DNA of 12,558 nucleotides from Pseudomonadota bacterium (GCA_009778235.1 WRKE01000288.1:1-12558); one strand, 5' to 3'. Positions 1-7,646 are shown, counted from the stretch's first letter. Notes: generated by a model not told the origin, from the letters alone. A program made the numbers and translations.

Positions 1-36
1 TTTCTCTTCGCTCCGCTCATCGAAATGACAGAAAAA
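1..36. repeat. Probable end of a dispersed repeat
   Basis: The first bases read, on the minus strand, as a run like TGTCATTTCGATGAGCGGAG followed by CGAAGAGAAA. This closely resembles a short intergenic repeat family of the form 'GTCATTTCGA..GCGGAGCGAAG..GAGAAATC' that I recall from many bacterial genomes. Only one partial copy is visible and it is cut by the window edge, so the assignment rests on recognition of the motif and not on a second copy here. Confidence 0.45.
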
Positions 37-222
37 GACGTGGTCAATGTCCGGTGAATAACGAATTCATTAATATGACCATTCCGACCCGTTAGCGGGC
101 GGTTTGCGCCATCGTCCAGCCGGTCCAAAGGCGCGCCCAGCCAAACGCCAAAAAAATGACTCTTGCATTTCCGTGGTATCGTGCTCCGGTACTTTCCGCG
201 CCATTTTCGCCATCGCCAGGCA
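37..222. other. Non-coding upstream region
   Basis: No convincing gene is seen between the repeat-like end and the promoter. The short open frames here lack ribosome binding sites and recognisable products. The stretch contains a GGCG/CGCC hairpin near 100-112 and an imperfect dyad at 176-192 (GTATCG, five bases, CGGTAC). The dyad lies about 35 bases upstream of the -24 element. Activator sites for sigma-54 promoters would be expected in this region or further upstream, but none can be assigned. Confidence 0.4.
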
Positions 223-238
223 TGGAATGCTTATTGCT
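223..238 (+). promoter_or_regulatory. Sigma-54 (RpoN) -24/-12 promoter
   Basis: The sequence TGGAATGCTTATTGCT matches the sigma-54 consensus TGGCACG-N4-TTGCW, with two mismatches in the -24 half and a perfect TTGCT in the -12 half. The invariant GG (224-225) and GC (236-237) are separated by exactly 10 bases, as the factor requires. Transcription would begin near 249, giving a leader of about 55 bases before the ATG at 304. Early and middle flagellar operons are commonly RpoN-dependent in Gram-negative bacteria and need an enhancer-binding activator of the FleQ/FlrC/FlgR type, which is not encoded in this window. No equally good element was seen in the other intergenic gaps, so this may drive the whole operon. 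Confidence 0.7.
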
Positions 239-303
239 ATGGCAAAGCAGGCATCCCTTACGCACAAAGCGGGATGGACGCCCAACTTTTAAGTGAACAC
301 ACC

Positions 304-2748
304 ATGCGCCGCGTTCAATGTATCATCATCTTGCTGCTGCTCGCTGTCAATCAATTTCCCGGCACCGAAGTCCGGGCCGAAGCCCTGCTCAAAGCAATCA
401 CCCGTAACGACGGTGCGGCGATGCTTCAACTGGCCCTCGAGTTTGACCAGTTGCCGGAATTCAACTTCGCGGTCACCGGGCGGCGAATCGACCTGTCTTT
501 GCGGGACGTGGCCCCGGGCACCACCCTCTCCCCTCCGGCCACCGACGACAAGCTGATCAAAATGGTCAGCAGGGTCGAAAAGAGCGGCATGCTGCTTTCT
601 TTCTACTTCCGCTATCCGCCGCAGAAAGTGACCAGCGAAAGCAACAAGGAAGGCGGGCGGATCGTGCTCGATATCCTGCTGGGCAATCAACAGTCCGCCT
701 CACGGCCGGAACTTTCCGCCCCGGCACAGGCGACCGGCACGGCTCGGAAAAACACCTTAAAACTCCCATCTGGCCCACCCAATCCAGTCAACATTACCGT
801 CTTTGCCAAGAACTGGCGATCGTTTTTCACCGAATACGAGTCACCCCTGGTGGTGCTTCCCGCATCCAAACTCCACCTGCCGCCCTTTCCCCTGGCAGCC
901 ACCCTGCCCCCCCCAAGGGCGACAGCCGACTGGCTGTCCGAGGAAACGCTGACCCAGGCTCAGGAAAACAAGTGGGACCAGGTGTGTCTGTTGCTCCGCG
1001 AACAAATGACCCGGCAGCCGGTGGAAAAGCTCAAGGAGCTGCTGGTGCTTACCTATGCCGAGGCCCTGATCAGGGCCGGGGAGTACCGGGAGGCTTATTT
1101 CCTGCTGCAGCGAATCGTGCTCCAATATCCGGACACCCCCATGGCCGAGATGGCCGCCATGCTGCAGATCCACCAAAAAGCCGAGCATGGCGAGGTGATC
1201 GACGCTTACTATGAGCTTCGCGGCTGGCTGAAAAATAATGAGGATGCTCCCTTTAGCGGCTCGTACCATATGTTGTTGGCCGAACTGGCGCTTTTGGCCA
1301 ACCGGCTCGACGAAGCGAAAAAGCTGATTGACAATCCCTTGGTGGTCAACGATGCCTCGCTGGCTCCCCTGCGGCAACTGCGCCAGGCCGATCTCCTGTC
1401 GGCGGCGGGACAGAAGGCCAAGGCCCTGGCCGCATACCAAAATCTGGCCGGACAATCGCCCAAGTTATTCGAAAATCACCCCATGTCGCTGGCCCGCTTT
1501 GCAGGCGAATTGTACGGCGCCGGCCAATATGCCGAGGCTGCCAAACGCTATCAGCAGCTCGCCGATCTACTGACCAACCATCCCCAGTATGACCTGGTCC
1601 TGTTCCGGCTGGCCATGGCCCAGCTCCATATCCCGGCCACCGCCAAAAAGGCCCGGATCGACCTGCAACAGATCAACAATGCCTTTCCCGGCACCGAAGG
1701 CGGATCGCTGGCGCACCTCAAGCAGACCGATGTTGACTTCGTTGCCAACAAGATCCCGGCCAACGAGGCCGAGGTCATCTACGGCAACTGTGCGGCCAAG
1801 GCCGATTCCATCGCGGTACGCGAAGAGTGCGGATTCAAGCTGGCCCTGGTGAAGATCCTGTCAGACGACAATGAAGCGGGGGTCAACCAGTGCATGCAAC
1901 TGCTGCGGGACTTTCAATCGGGCAGGCTGCGCACCGAAACCATGGCCCTGCTCATCCAGCAGCTTCCGGTGGTGATCAAACAACTGGTCAAGAACGGCGA
2001 GTACGTCAAAGCCCTGGTTCTGGCCAAACAGAACAGATATATCTTTGCCAACGGCTGGCTCGACACCGGGATGCTGTACGACCTGGCCCTGGCCTGCGAC
2101 CGGCTGGGCATGACTGATCAGTCGGCCGAGATTTACCAATATCTGTTCGATGTCTCTGACACAACCGGCCAGGAGAAGATCTATCTCCCCCTGATTCAAT
2201 CCCTGTCCGCCTCCGCTAAATACCTGCAGGCCGAGGAGTACGCCGATCGTTATCTGGCCGGTTATCCGCAAGGGACTGATCGTCCGGCAATTTTCGCCTC
2301 CAAGGTTCTGGCGCTCTACAAAAGCGGCCAGGCCAACAAGGCCCTTGCCCAGATGAGCGACGAGGCCAACCCGAAGGTCCGGGAGCTGGAATTGCTCAAA
2401 GGCCGGATCTATTATGAACAGCAAGCCTGGAAAAAGGTGATCGAGACCCTGACCCAGCCGGAGATACAAAAAATGCTGAACCGGCAGGAAATGCTGCTGT
2501 TGCTGGCCGAATCGTACTTTCATGCCGGGCAGAACGACCAGGCCCTGCCCTTGTTTCAGCGCATCATCGAGCGTAACCAGGACGGAAACGAGCAGGCCCG
2601 ATACCGCCTGGCCCAGATCGCCCTGCAAAAAGGACAGAAACCTGAGGCGCTTAAGTTGTTTACGGAGTTGGCCGAAAAGGGCACAGACCCTCTCTGGAGC
2701 AAACTGGCCCGCGAGGAAGCGGCCATTCTCGAACTCGACAAGCGGTGA
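304..2748 (+). CDS. Exported AMIN-like/TPR protein, possible PflA-like motor scaffold
   Basis: This predicted periplasmic protein has 814 residues. A signal peptide covers residues 1-25: an Arg pair, a long Ile/Leu core and a V-R-A cleavage site. Residues about 26-127 are rich in predicted beta strands and end in R-I-V-L-D-I, as AMIN-type domains do. A Pro-rich linker follows. From about residue 215 to the end the protein is helical with many TPR-like repeats, the clearest near 250-283, 400-432, 593-625 and 734-810. The open frame runs back to 163, but 304 is chosen because the promoter at 223-238 would lie inside the longer version and because 304 gives a clean signal peptide. No strong ribosome binding site is seen. 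It is the first gene of the operon, 48 bases before flgB. Signal peptide, beta domain and TPR superhelix together resemble Campylobacter PflA, a periplasmic stator scaffold, but homology is not shown. A general TPR adaptor is the alternative. Confidence 0.85.
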   Translation: MRRVQCIIILLLLAVNQFPGTEVRAEALLKAITRNDGAAMLQLALEFDQLPEFNFAVTGRRIDLSLRDVAPGTTLSPPATDDKLIKMVSRVEKSGMLLSFYFRYPPQKVTSESNKEGGRIVLDILLGNQQSASRPELSAPAQATGTARKNTLKLPSGPPNPVNITVFAKNWRSFFTEYESPLVVLPASKLHLPPFPLAATLPPPRATADWLSEETLTQAQENKWDQVCLLLREQMTRQPVEKLKELLVLTYAEALIRAGEYREAYFLLQRIVLQYPDTPMAEMAAMLQIHQKAEHGEVIDAYYELRGWLKNNEDAPFSGSYHMLLAELALLANRLDEAKKLIDNPLVVNDASLAPLRQLRQADLLSAAGQKAKALAAYQNLAGQSPKLFENHPMSLARFAGELYGAGQYAEAAKRYQQLADLLTNHPQYDLVLFRLAMAQLHIPATAKKARIDLQQINNAFPGTEGGSLAHLKQTDVDFVANKIPANEAEVIYGNCAAKADSIAVREECGFKLALVKILSDDNEAGVNQCMQLLRDFQSGRLRTETMALLIQQLPVVIKQLVKNGEYVKALVLAKQNRYIFANGWLDTGMLYDLALACDRLGMTDQSAEIYQYLFDVSDTTGQEKIYLPLIQSLSASAKYLQAEEYADRYLAGYPQGTDRPAIFASKVLALYKSGQANKALAQMSDEANPKVRELELLKGRIYYEQQAWKKVIETLTQPEIQKMLNRQEMLLLLAESYFHAGQNDQALPLFQRIIERNQDGNEQARYRLAQIALQKGQKPEALKLFTELAEKGTDPLWSKLAREEAAILELDKR

Positions 2749-2796
2749 CGCCGGCCCCGGCAGCCGACCTCCCCTTCCCTTCAACGGAGAACCCCC

Positions 2797-3210
2797 ATGT
2801 CTGGCATCCAGCAATTCGACACCACCATGAGGCTTTTGCAGAAGACCCTTGATCTTCGCGCCAAGAACCAGGAGATCATCGGCTCCAACATCGCCAACGC
2901 CGAAACACCGGGCTACGAGGCAAAATCCTTCCAGTTCGAGGAGCAGTTGCAAAGCGTCATGGCCGAGAGCGCTCTGCGGCCGGTGCCGACCCGGCCAGGT
3001 CACATTCCCCTGGCCCCCGACAACCTCGAACAGGTCAACGGCACCGTCACCATCGCCAAGGACACCGTCGGGTTCGGCGACAGAAACACAGTCAACGTCG
3101 ATGAGGAAATGATCAAACTCTCGAGCAACGAAATCCTCTATGAGGCAGCGGTCACCATGCTCAGCAAAAAATTATCGATACTCAAATATGCCATCAATGG
3201 TGGCGCATAA
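2797..3210 (+). CDS. flgB: Flagellar basal-body rod protein FlgB
   Basis: FlgB forms the proximal rod just above the MS ring, together with FlgC, FlgF and FliE. It is exported through the flagellar type III apparatus without a cleaved signal peptide. The 137-residue length is normal for the family. The N-terminal rod motif is clear: residues 20-45 contain L-R-A-K-N-Q, then S-N-I-A-N-A-E-T-P-G-Y, the signature of the rod/hook family. The C-terminal helix around V-T-M-L-S-K-K-L is also typical. A GGAGA ribosome binding site at 2786-2790 lies 6 bases before the ATG. flgC follows 47 bases downstream, the usual order. Confidence 0.97.
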   Translation: MSGIQQFDTTMRLLQKTLDLRAKNQEIIGSNIANAETPGYEAKSFQFEEQLQSVMAESALRPVPTRPGHIPLAPDNLEQVNGTVTIAKDTVGFGDRNTVNVDEEMIKLSSNEILYEAAVTMLSKKLSILKYAINGGA

Positions 3211-3257
3211 TTTGCTTAAACACAGCAACACCTCTATTTTCAAGACAGGAGTCTGTC

Positions 3258-3695
3258 ATGGATATTTTCACCACCTTTGACATCGCCGCCTCAGGATTGA
3301 AGGCACAGCAGACCAGGCTGAACACCATCAGTTCCAATCTGGCCAACGCCGAAACCACCGCAACCCCCGAGGGCGGCCCCTACAAGAAAAAATCCGTGCT
3401 GTTCAGGACCGAGCCAGCCCCCTTTCAGCGCCACCTCACCGCCTCGATGCAGGAACAGCGGCATGCGGAAGGGGTCAAGGTCGCCAAGATCATCGAGGAT
3501 AACAGCCCGCCCCAGCTCGTCTACGATCCCTCGCATCCGGATGCCAGGCCGGACGGGTACGTGGCGCTGCCCAATGTCAGCGTCTTGAAGGAGATTGTGG
3601 ACATGATGTCCGCCACCCGTTCCTACGAGGCCAATACCACCACGATCAAATCGGCCAAACGCATGGCCATGAAAGCCCTCGACATCGGGAGATAA
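3258..3695 (+). CDS. flgC: Flagellar basal-body rod protein FlgC
   Basis: FlgC is a proximal rod subunit that stacks with FlgB. At 145 residues it has the normal length. The N-terminus carries the rod signature (F-D-I-A-A-S-G-L-K-A-Q, then S-S-N-L-A-N-A-E-T-T). The C-terminal half has the FlgC-typical V-A-L-P-N-V stretch and the D-M-M-S-A-T-R-S-Y-E-A-N motif near residues 115-128, and ends in a helix with K-R-M-A-M-K-A-L-D. A strong AGGAG site at 3247-3251 lies 6 bases before the ATG. Its final codons contain the ribosome binding site of fliE, so the two genes are probably translationally coupled. Confidence 0.97.
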   Translation: MDIFTTFDIAASGLKAQQTRLNTISSNLANAETTATPEGGPYKKKSVLFRTEPAPFQRHLTASMQEQRHAEGVKVAKIIEDNSPPQLVYDPSHPDARPDGYVALPNVSVLKEIVDMMSATRSYEANTTTIKSAKRMAMKALDIGR

Positions 3696-3698
3696 CAG

Positions 3699-3995
3699 AT
3701 GATGGAAGCGATAAACGCTCTCGGCCCCTTAAGCGCTCCGGCCGGCTCTGCAGCCACTCCGGCCCGCCAGATGGAGACCACCTTCAGCGATATCTTAGAC
3801 GCCATGGTCGCGGACACCAACCAGCAGCAACAGAATGCCGACCTGGCCGTCCAGCAGCTCCATGGCGGCGGCGAGAAAGATCTGCACGAGGCGATGATCG
3901 CCATGGAAAAGGCGGACATTTCGTTGCGTTTTGCCGTTCAAGTCCGCAACAAGGCCATTGATGCTTACCAGGAAATCATGCGGATGCAGGTGTGA
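3699..3995 (+). CDS. fliE: MS-ring/rod adaptor FliE
   Basis: FliE joins the MS ring to the proximal rod and is among the first substrates exported. The 98-residue length is typical. The N-terminal third is low-complexity Ala/Pro/Gly. The conserved region is C-terminal: F-S-D-I-L-D near residue 29, D-L-H-E-A-M-I-A-M-E-K-A-D-I-S near 62-76, and the ending V-R-N-K-A-I-D-A-Y-Q-E-I-M-R-M-Q-V, a strong family signature. The gene starts three bases after the flgC stop. GGGAGA at 3687-3692, across the end of flgC, is the ribosome binding site. Two ATG codons stand in a row at 3699 and 3702, and either could be used. Confidence 0.96.
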   Translation: MMEAINALGPLSAPAGSAATPARQMETTFSDILDAMVADTNQQQQNADLAVQQLHGGGEKDLHEAMIAMEKADISLRFAVQVRNKAIDAYQEIMRMQV

Positions 3996-4054
3996 GCCTG
4001 CGGCCTCTCCCAACCAATCTTGCCGGGGAATAATTCAAGTAGGGAAGTACCGCC

Positions 4055-5704
4055 ATGGCTGAACAATCGACAGATGCCACTCCGACCTCAAAATTGAAAA
4101 ACGGCTGGCAGGTGCTGACGGCAACCATCATCGCCTGGCCCCTGCCTCGAAAAATAGCCTTGGCGGCGGCGGCCGCCCTGACCTTGGCCATGTTCGCCCT
4201 GATCATCATTCAGGCGCGCACCGCGGATTATCAGTTACTGTACGGCAACCTCGCCGATTCTGACGCTTCGGCCGTGGTCGACTGGCTCAAGGGCCAAAAT
4301 ATCCCCTACCAATTGGACAACAACGGCCACAGTATCCTCATTCCGGCCAAGAACGTCCATGAAACCCGCCTGAGCCTGGCCTCGCTCGGCCTGCCCCAGG
4401 GCAGTGGCGTTGGTTTTGAAATCTTCGACAAGCAGTCGTTCGCACTCACCGATTTTGTCCAAAAAGTTAACTATTCAAGGGCATTGCAGGGAGAGCTCTC
4501 TCGCACCATCGCCTCGCTCGGCCCGGTGGAATCCGCACGGGTCCACCTTGCCCTGCCGGAAAGACGGCTGTTCAAGGACCAGCAGCAGCCCGCCACAGCC
4601 TCGGTCATCATCAAACTGGCGCCGGGCAAGCGCCTGAACGAAACCCAGATCGAAGGCATCGTGCACCTGGTGTCCAGTTCCATCGAAGGCCTGGACCCCC
4701 AACGGGTAACGATTATCGATCAAAACGGCAACGTGCTGTCGCGGCTGGGCGAGAAAGGGCTGATCGGCGGTATTTCCCCCGACATGCTGGAGTTCCAGAT
4801 GCAAGTGGAACAGCGGCTTGAAGACCGGGCCCAAACCCTGCTCGACAAGTCGCTGGGCGCCAGGAACGCCATGGTGCGGGTCAGTGCCACCCTTGATTTC
4901 GCCAAGACCGAAAAAACCGAGGAGACCTTTGATCCCGAGGAACCGGTCATTCGCAGCGAACAGCTCAACGAGGAAAAATCAGGCTCGGAAATCGTGGGCG
5001 GCGTTCCCGGGGTCCAGTCGAACCTGGAGGGCAACACCAGCCAGGTCGCCGGCGCCACGTCGCCGACCAGCCGGTCGCAGCGGACCACCAACTATGAAAT
5101 CAGCAAGGTGGTCTCGAAAACAGTCAAGCCGGTGGGCACGATCAGCAAGCTTTCGGTTTCGGTGTTGGTGGCCGACAAGGCGGTTCCGGCCAAGGACAAG
5201 GAGGCTGCCCGGACCGAAGCCCGGTCGCCGGCCGAACTCAAGGCCCTGGAAACCATGGTGGCCTCGGCGCTGGGGTTGGATCTGAAGCGCGGAGACAAGA
5301 TCGAGGTGACCTCCATGCCGTTTATCGCCACCGCCGACGACGGCGAGAGTGCGGGTGAAATCGGGAACCGGCTCCAGCAGTACACCCCGTTCATCCGCTA
5401 CGGTCTCCTGCTCCTGGGTTGTCTGGCGCTCTACTTCTTATTGGCCAGACCGCTGCTGAAAGCCGTAAACCGCGATGTCACTCAGCATTACAAGACCGTG
5501 CAGCAAATGGAAGCGGAGCAAACCCGGGGTGCGGCCGGCGGTCCCAGACCAGAGGGGGCGGATGCCCTGGTCGGCGGAGATGCCTACAAGGCCGCGATGG
5601 AATCGCCCCCAGTTGACGTCTTGGCCAAGGTGCGCAAAGGGGTGGAAAACGATCCGGTGTTCAGCGCCCATGTGCTCAAGGGATGGATTCATGAACCGGA
5701 ATAG
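4055..5704 (+). CDS. fliF: Flagellar MS-ring protein FliF
   Basis: FliF forms the MS ring in the inner membrane, the base on which the export gate, rod and FliG assemble. The protein has 549 residues, the usual size. Transmembrane helix 1 spans about residues 34-52. A large periplasmic part follows, with the YscJ/FliF domain (Y-Q-L-L-Y-G-N-L, then R-A-L-Q-G-E-L-S-R-T-I and V-H-L-A-L-P) and the FliF C domain, including the N-Y-E-I-S-K motif. Transmembrane helix 2 is about 449-464. The last residues (K-G-V-E-N-D-P to W-I-H-E-P-E) form the cytoplasmic tail that binds FliG. GGGAAG about 7 bases before the ATG serves as ribosome binding site. fliG follows after a 63-base gap containing a small hairpin. 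Confidence 0.98.
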   Translation: MAEQSTDATPTSKLKNGWQVLTATIIAWPLPRKIALAAAAALTLAMFALIIIQARTADYQLLYGNLADSDASAVVDWLKGQNIPYQLDNNGHSILIPAKNVHETRLSLASLGLPQGSGVGFEIFDKQSFALTDFVQKVNYSRALQGELSRTIASLGPVESARVHLALPERRLFKDQQQPATASVIIKLAPGKRLNETQIEGIVHLVSSSIEGLDPQRVTIIDQNGNVLSRLGEKGLIGGISPDMLEFQMQVEQRLEDRAQTLLDKSLGARNAMVRVSATLDFAKTEKTEETFDPEEPVIRSEQLNEEKSGSEIVGGVPGVQSNLEGNTSQVAGATSPTSRSQRTTNYEISKVVSKTVKPVGTISKLSVSVLVADKAVPAKDKEAARTEARSPAELKALETMVASALGLDLKRGDKIEVTSMPFIATADDGESAGEIGNRLQQYTPFIRYGLLLLGCLALYFLLARPLLKAVNRDVTQHYKTVQQMEAEQTRGAAGGPRPEGADALVGGDAYKAAMESPPVDVLAKVRKGVENDPVFSAHVLKGWIHEPE

Positions 5705-5715
5705 CGCCACTCAAG

Positions 5716-5734
5716 ACCATCCGGCAATGATGGT
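5716..5734 (+). repeat. Small hairpin in the fliF-fliG gap
   Basis: ACCATC at 5716-5721 and GATGGT at 5729-5734 form a perfect 6-bp stem with a 7-base loop, 12 bases after the fliF stop. No T run follows, so it is not an intrinsic terminator. It could tune mRNA processing or the ratio of FliF to FliG, but a stem this short may also be chance. Confidence 0.35.
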
Positions 5735-5767
5735 TCGATCTGATACCTTCTACCTGAAACGGGATTC

Positions 5768-6781
5768 ATGGCAGCGACCGATAACCTGACAGGACTGCGA
5801 AAGGCGGCGATCCTGCTCATTTGTCTGGGCGAGGAAGCGGCGATCAAGCTGATGCAGGAGTTGACCGACGAAGAGATCTTCAAGGTCACCCGATGCATGG
5901 CGGGTATCGAGCATATCCCCGATGAGATCAAGACACGGGTGCTGGAAGATTTTGAAATGACCGCTGAAAGCCAGGCCGGTCTGGTGGTCAAGGGCCAGGA
6001 ATTCGCCAAGAAACTGATCGAGAGCTCTGTCAGCAAGCACCGCGAGACCAACCTGATGCGCCAATTTGTCAGCGGTACCGAAGCGCGCCCCCTAGAAACC
6101 ATATCCAAGATGCACCCAGCCATGGTGGCCGAGCTGCTCGAACGCGAACACCCCCAAACCTTGGCCCTGGTTCTCTCGACCCAGGCCACCGAACACGCCG
6201 GCGCGATCATCACCCACCTGCCCGAGCAGAAACGAGCCGATATCATCTACCGCATCGCCACGTTGGACAAGGTCTCGCCGTCGGTCATCGACCGGATTGA
6301 GGAGGCGCTGAGCAAGGAGATCGGCATCGTGATCGGCGCCCAGGAGCAGCGCCAGGTCGGGGGCTTGAAAAAAGTGGTCGATATTTTAGACAGTATGACC
6401 AACAACCTTGATGCGGATATCTTAGAGAACCTTGAGCATGTTGATCCGGATATGGCCGAGAACATCCGCAAAATGATGTTCACCTTCGAGGATCTGTGCG
6501 CGCTCGATGGCCGCTCGATCCAGACCATCCTGCGCGAGGTCAACAACGATTCCCTGACCCTGGCCCTGAAGACCGCCTCCGACGAGATCAAGGAGAAGAT
6601 CTTTGCCAACATGTCCTCGCGCGCGGTGAGCATGATCAAGGACGATCTGGAAGCCATGGGTCCAGTCCGGCTCTCCGAGGTCGAGACCATGCAACAGACC
6701 ATTGTCAAGATTGCCATGAAGCTCGAAGAAGAGGGCAAGCTGGTGCTGGACAACAAGGGTGGCGGCGATGAGTTCGTCTAA
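5768..6781 (+). CDS. fliG: Flagellar motor switch protein FliG
   Basis: FliG sits on the cytoplasmic face of the MS ring, binds FliF with its N-terminus and contacts the stator with its C-terminal domain, so it converts ion flow into rotation. At 337 residues it is full length. The start L-T-G-L-R-K-A-A-I-L-L is typical. The middle-domain FliM-binding motif E-H-P-Q-T lies at residues 127-131. The C-terminal torque domain contains F-E-D-L near residue 239 and the charged helix from D-E-I-K-E-K-I through S-S-R-A, which matches the family. The ribosome binding site is weak (ACGGGA, 5 bases upstream). The 3' end overlaps fliH by 14 bases. Confidence 0.98.
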   Translation: MAATDNLTGLRKAAILLICLGEEAAIKLMQELTDEEIFKVTRCMAGIEHIPDEIKTRVLEDFEMTAESQAGLVVKGQEFAKKLIESSVSKHRETNLMRQFVSGTEARPLETISKMHPAMVAELLEREHPQTLALVLSTQATEHAGAIITHLPEQKRADIIYRIATLDKVSPSVIDRIEEALSKEIGIVIGAQEQRQVGGLKKVVDILDSMTNNLDADILENLEHVDPDMAENIRKMMFTFEDLCALDGRSIQTILREVNNDSLTLALKTASDEIKEKIFANMSSRAVSMIKDDLEAMGPVRLSEVETMQQTIVKIAMKLEEEGKLVLDNKGGGDEFV

Positions 6782-7565
6782 GGTTTTCAAGCAGGACCCC
6801 CTGTTCACCCCCACCACCCTGGTCCGCCACAACATTGCCCTTGCCCGTGAAGAGGAGCCGCCTTCAGTCGAGATGGCGGTTGCCGACGAGCCCGTTGTCC
6901 AGGAGACTCCGCCTGAATTCGAGCCTTGCGAGCAATCGCCAGAGGTTGAGGGTGAGCCGGCGCCGGAGTCGGAACCTGAACCTGAACCGGAACCGGCGGC
7001 ACCGGCCATTGATGTCGAGGCCATCCGCCAGGAGGCCTACAACCGTGGCATGGCTGACGTGGCCGCCCAACTCAAAATGGATATGCACCAGGCGGTCGCT
7101 GCCTTTGCCGAAGGTTGTCAAAAAATTGACGGCCAGCGCCAAGCCATGTTTCAGCGCAACCGCGCCGAGCTGATCAACTTGGTCATCATCCTCACCAAAA
7201 AGATTCTCCACCATGAACTGACCTTGCCGCGCAACGTCATCGCCGCCACCCTGGAAGCCGCCCTGGAACAGGCCATTGAGAGCGAGGAGTTCTACGTGAC
7301 TCTGCACCCCGACGATCTTGCCATGGCCGAGGCCAAGGCCCCTGAATTGATCGCCTCCATCCGCAGCCTCTCGCATCTCGTCTTCAAGACCGACCCGAGC
7401 ATGAGCCGGGGCGGCTGCCAACTGGAGTCACCGACCTGCACGGTGGATGCCTCCATTGAACTCCAACTGGACTCCGCCAAGGAATTTCTTGAACAGCTGT
7501 CGACTTTCACCCCTCCTGACGACGACGAACCCGTGATAAGCTCCGGGACGCTGGCCGAGGCGTGA
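6768..7565 (+). CDS. fliH: Flagellar export stator protein FliH
   Basis: FliH binds the ATPase FliI, regulates it and links it to the C-ring. The protein has 265 residues from the ATG at 6768. A GTG at 6759 would add three residues, but the ATG has a better-placed purine-rich site (AAGGGTGG). Residues 1-85 are poorly conserved, very acidic and Pro-rich, with an E-P repeat. A helical, coiled-coil-like stretch covers about 88-140. The C-terminal domain resembles V-ATPase subunit E and carries the family motif R-G-G-C-Q-L-E-S at 214-221, followed by V-D-A-S-I-E-L-Q-L. It overlaps fliG by 14 bases, which suggests coupled translation. Confidence 0.95.
   Translation: MSSSKVFKQDPLFTPTTLVRHNIALAREEEPPSVEMAVADEPVVQETPPEFEPCEQSPEVEGEPAPESEPEPEPEPAAPAIDVEAIRQEAYNRGMADVAAQLKMDMHQAVAAFAEGCQKIDGQRQAMFQRNRAELINLVIILTKKILHHELTLPRNVIAATLEAALEQAIESEEFYVTLHPDDLAMAEAKAPELIASIRSLSHLVFKTDPSMSRGGCQLESPTCTVDASIELQLDSAKEFLEQLSTFTPPDDDEPVISSGTLAEA
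6972..6995 (+). repeat. Four hexamer repeats encoding an E-P run in FliH
   Basis: Four tandem copies of GAACCT or GAACCG (two of each) encode Glu-Pro dipeptides in the disordered N-terminal linker of FliH. Such short tandem units can gain or lose copies in frame, so the linker length may vary between strains. Confidence 0.8.
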
Positions 7566-7567
7566 AC

Positions 7568-7613
7568 GCGGCCGCTGGCCGCCGTCGGCACTATTTTATC
7601 TTTTTGTTTATCT
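7568..7613 (+). terminator. Possible weak terminator or attenuator between fliH and fliI
   Basis: GCGGCC (7568-7573) and GGCCGC (7577-7582) form a perfect 6-bp stem with a 3-base loop, starting two bases after the fliH stop. A second, overlapping hairpin GCCG-CCGT-CGGC lies at 7578-7589; the two cannot form together. A T-rich run (CTATTTTATCTTTTTGTTTA) follows at 7591-7610. The T run is not directly joined to the stem and is interrupted, so full termination is unlikely. Partial attenuation or a pause site inside the operon is possible. Confidence 0.3.
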
Positions 7614-7646
7614 CGAACCTTTCCGGCCCCAGCGCCCTGATACCCG

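Noticed and set aside
163..303. Longer N-terminus of the TPR protein starting at 163
   Set aside because: It would place the sigma-54 promoter inside the gene and bury the signal peptide behind 47 residues with no exported-protein character.
841..1455. Minus-strand open frame of 204 codons
   Set aside because: Antisense shadow of the TPR gene, Gln/Leu/Gly-rich with no signature or ribosome binding site.
2750..2761. GCCGG-CC-CCGGC palindrome after the TPR stop
   Set aside because: The loop is only two bases, so a stable hairpin would be four base pairs. No T run follows and flgB begins close by.
1861..3003. Long minus-strand open frame of 380 codons opposite the TPR gene and flgB
   Set aside because: It runs antisense to two well-supported genes, has no recognisable domain and is explained by GC-rich codon use on the + strand.
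7584..7602. Sigma-54-like sequence (CGGCAC then TATCT) before fliI
   Set aside because: The -12 half lacks the required GC at the correct spacing.
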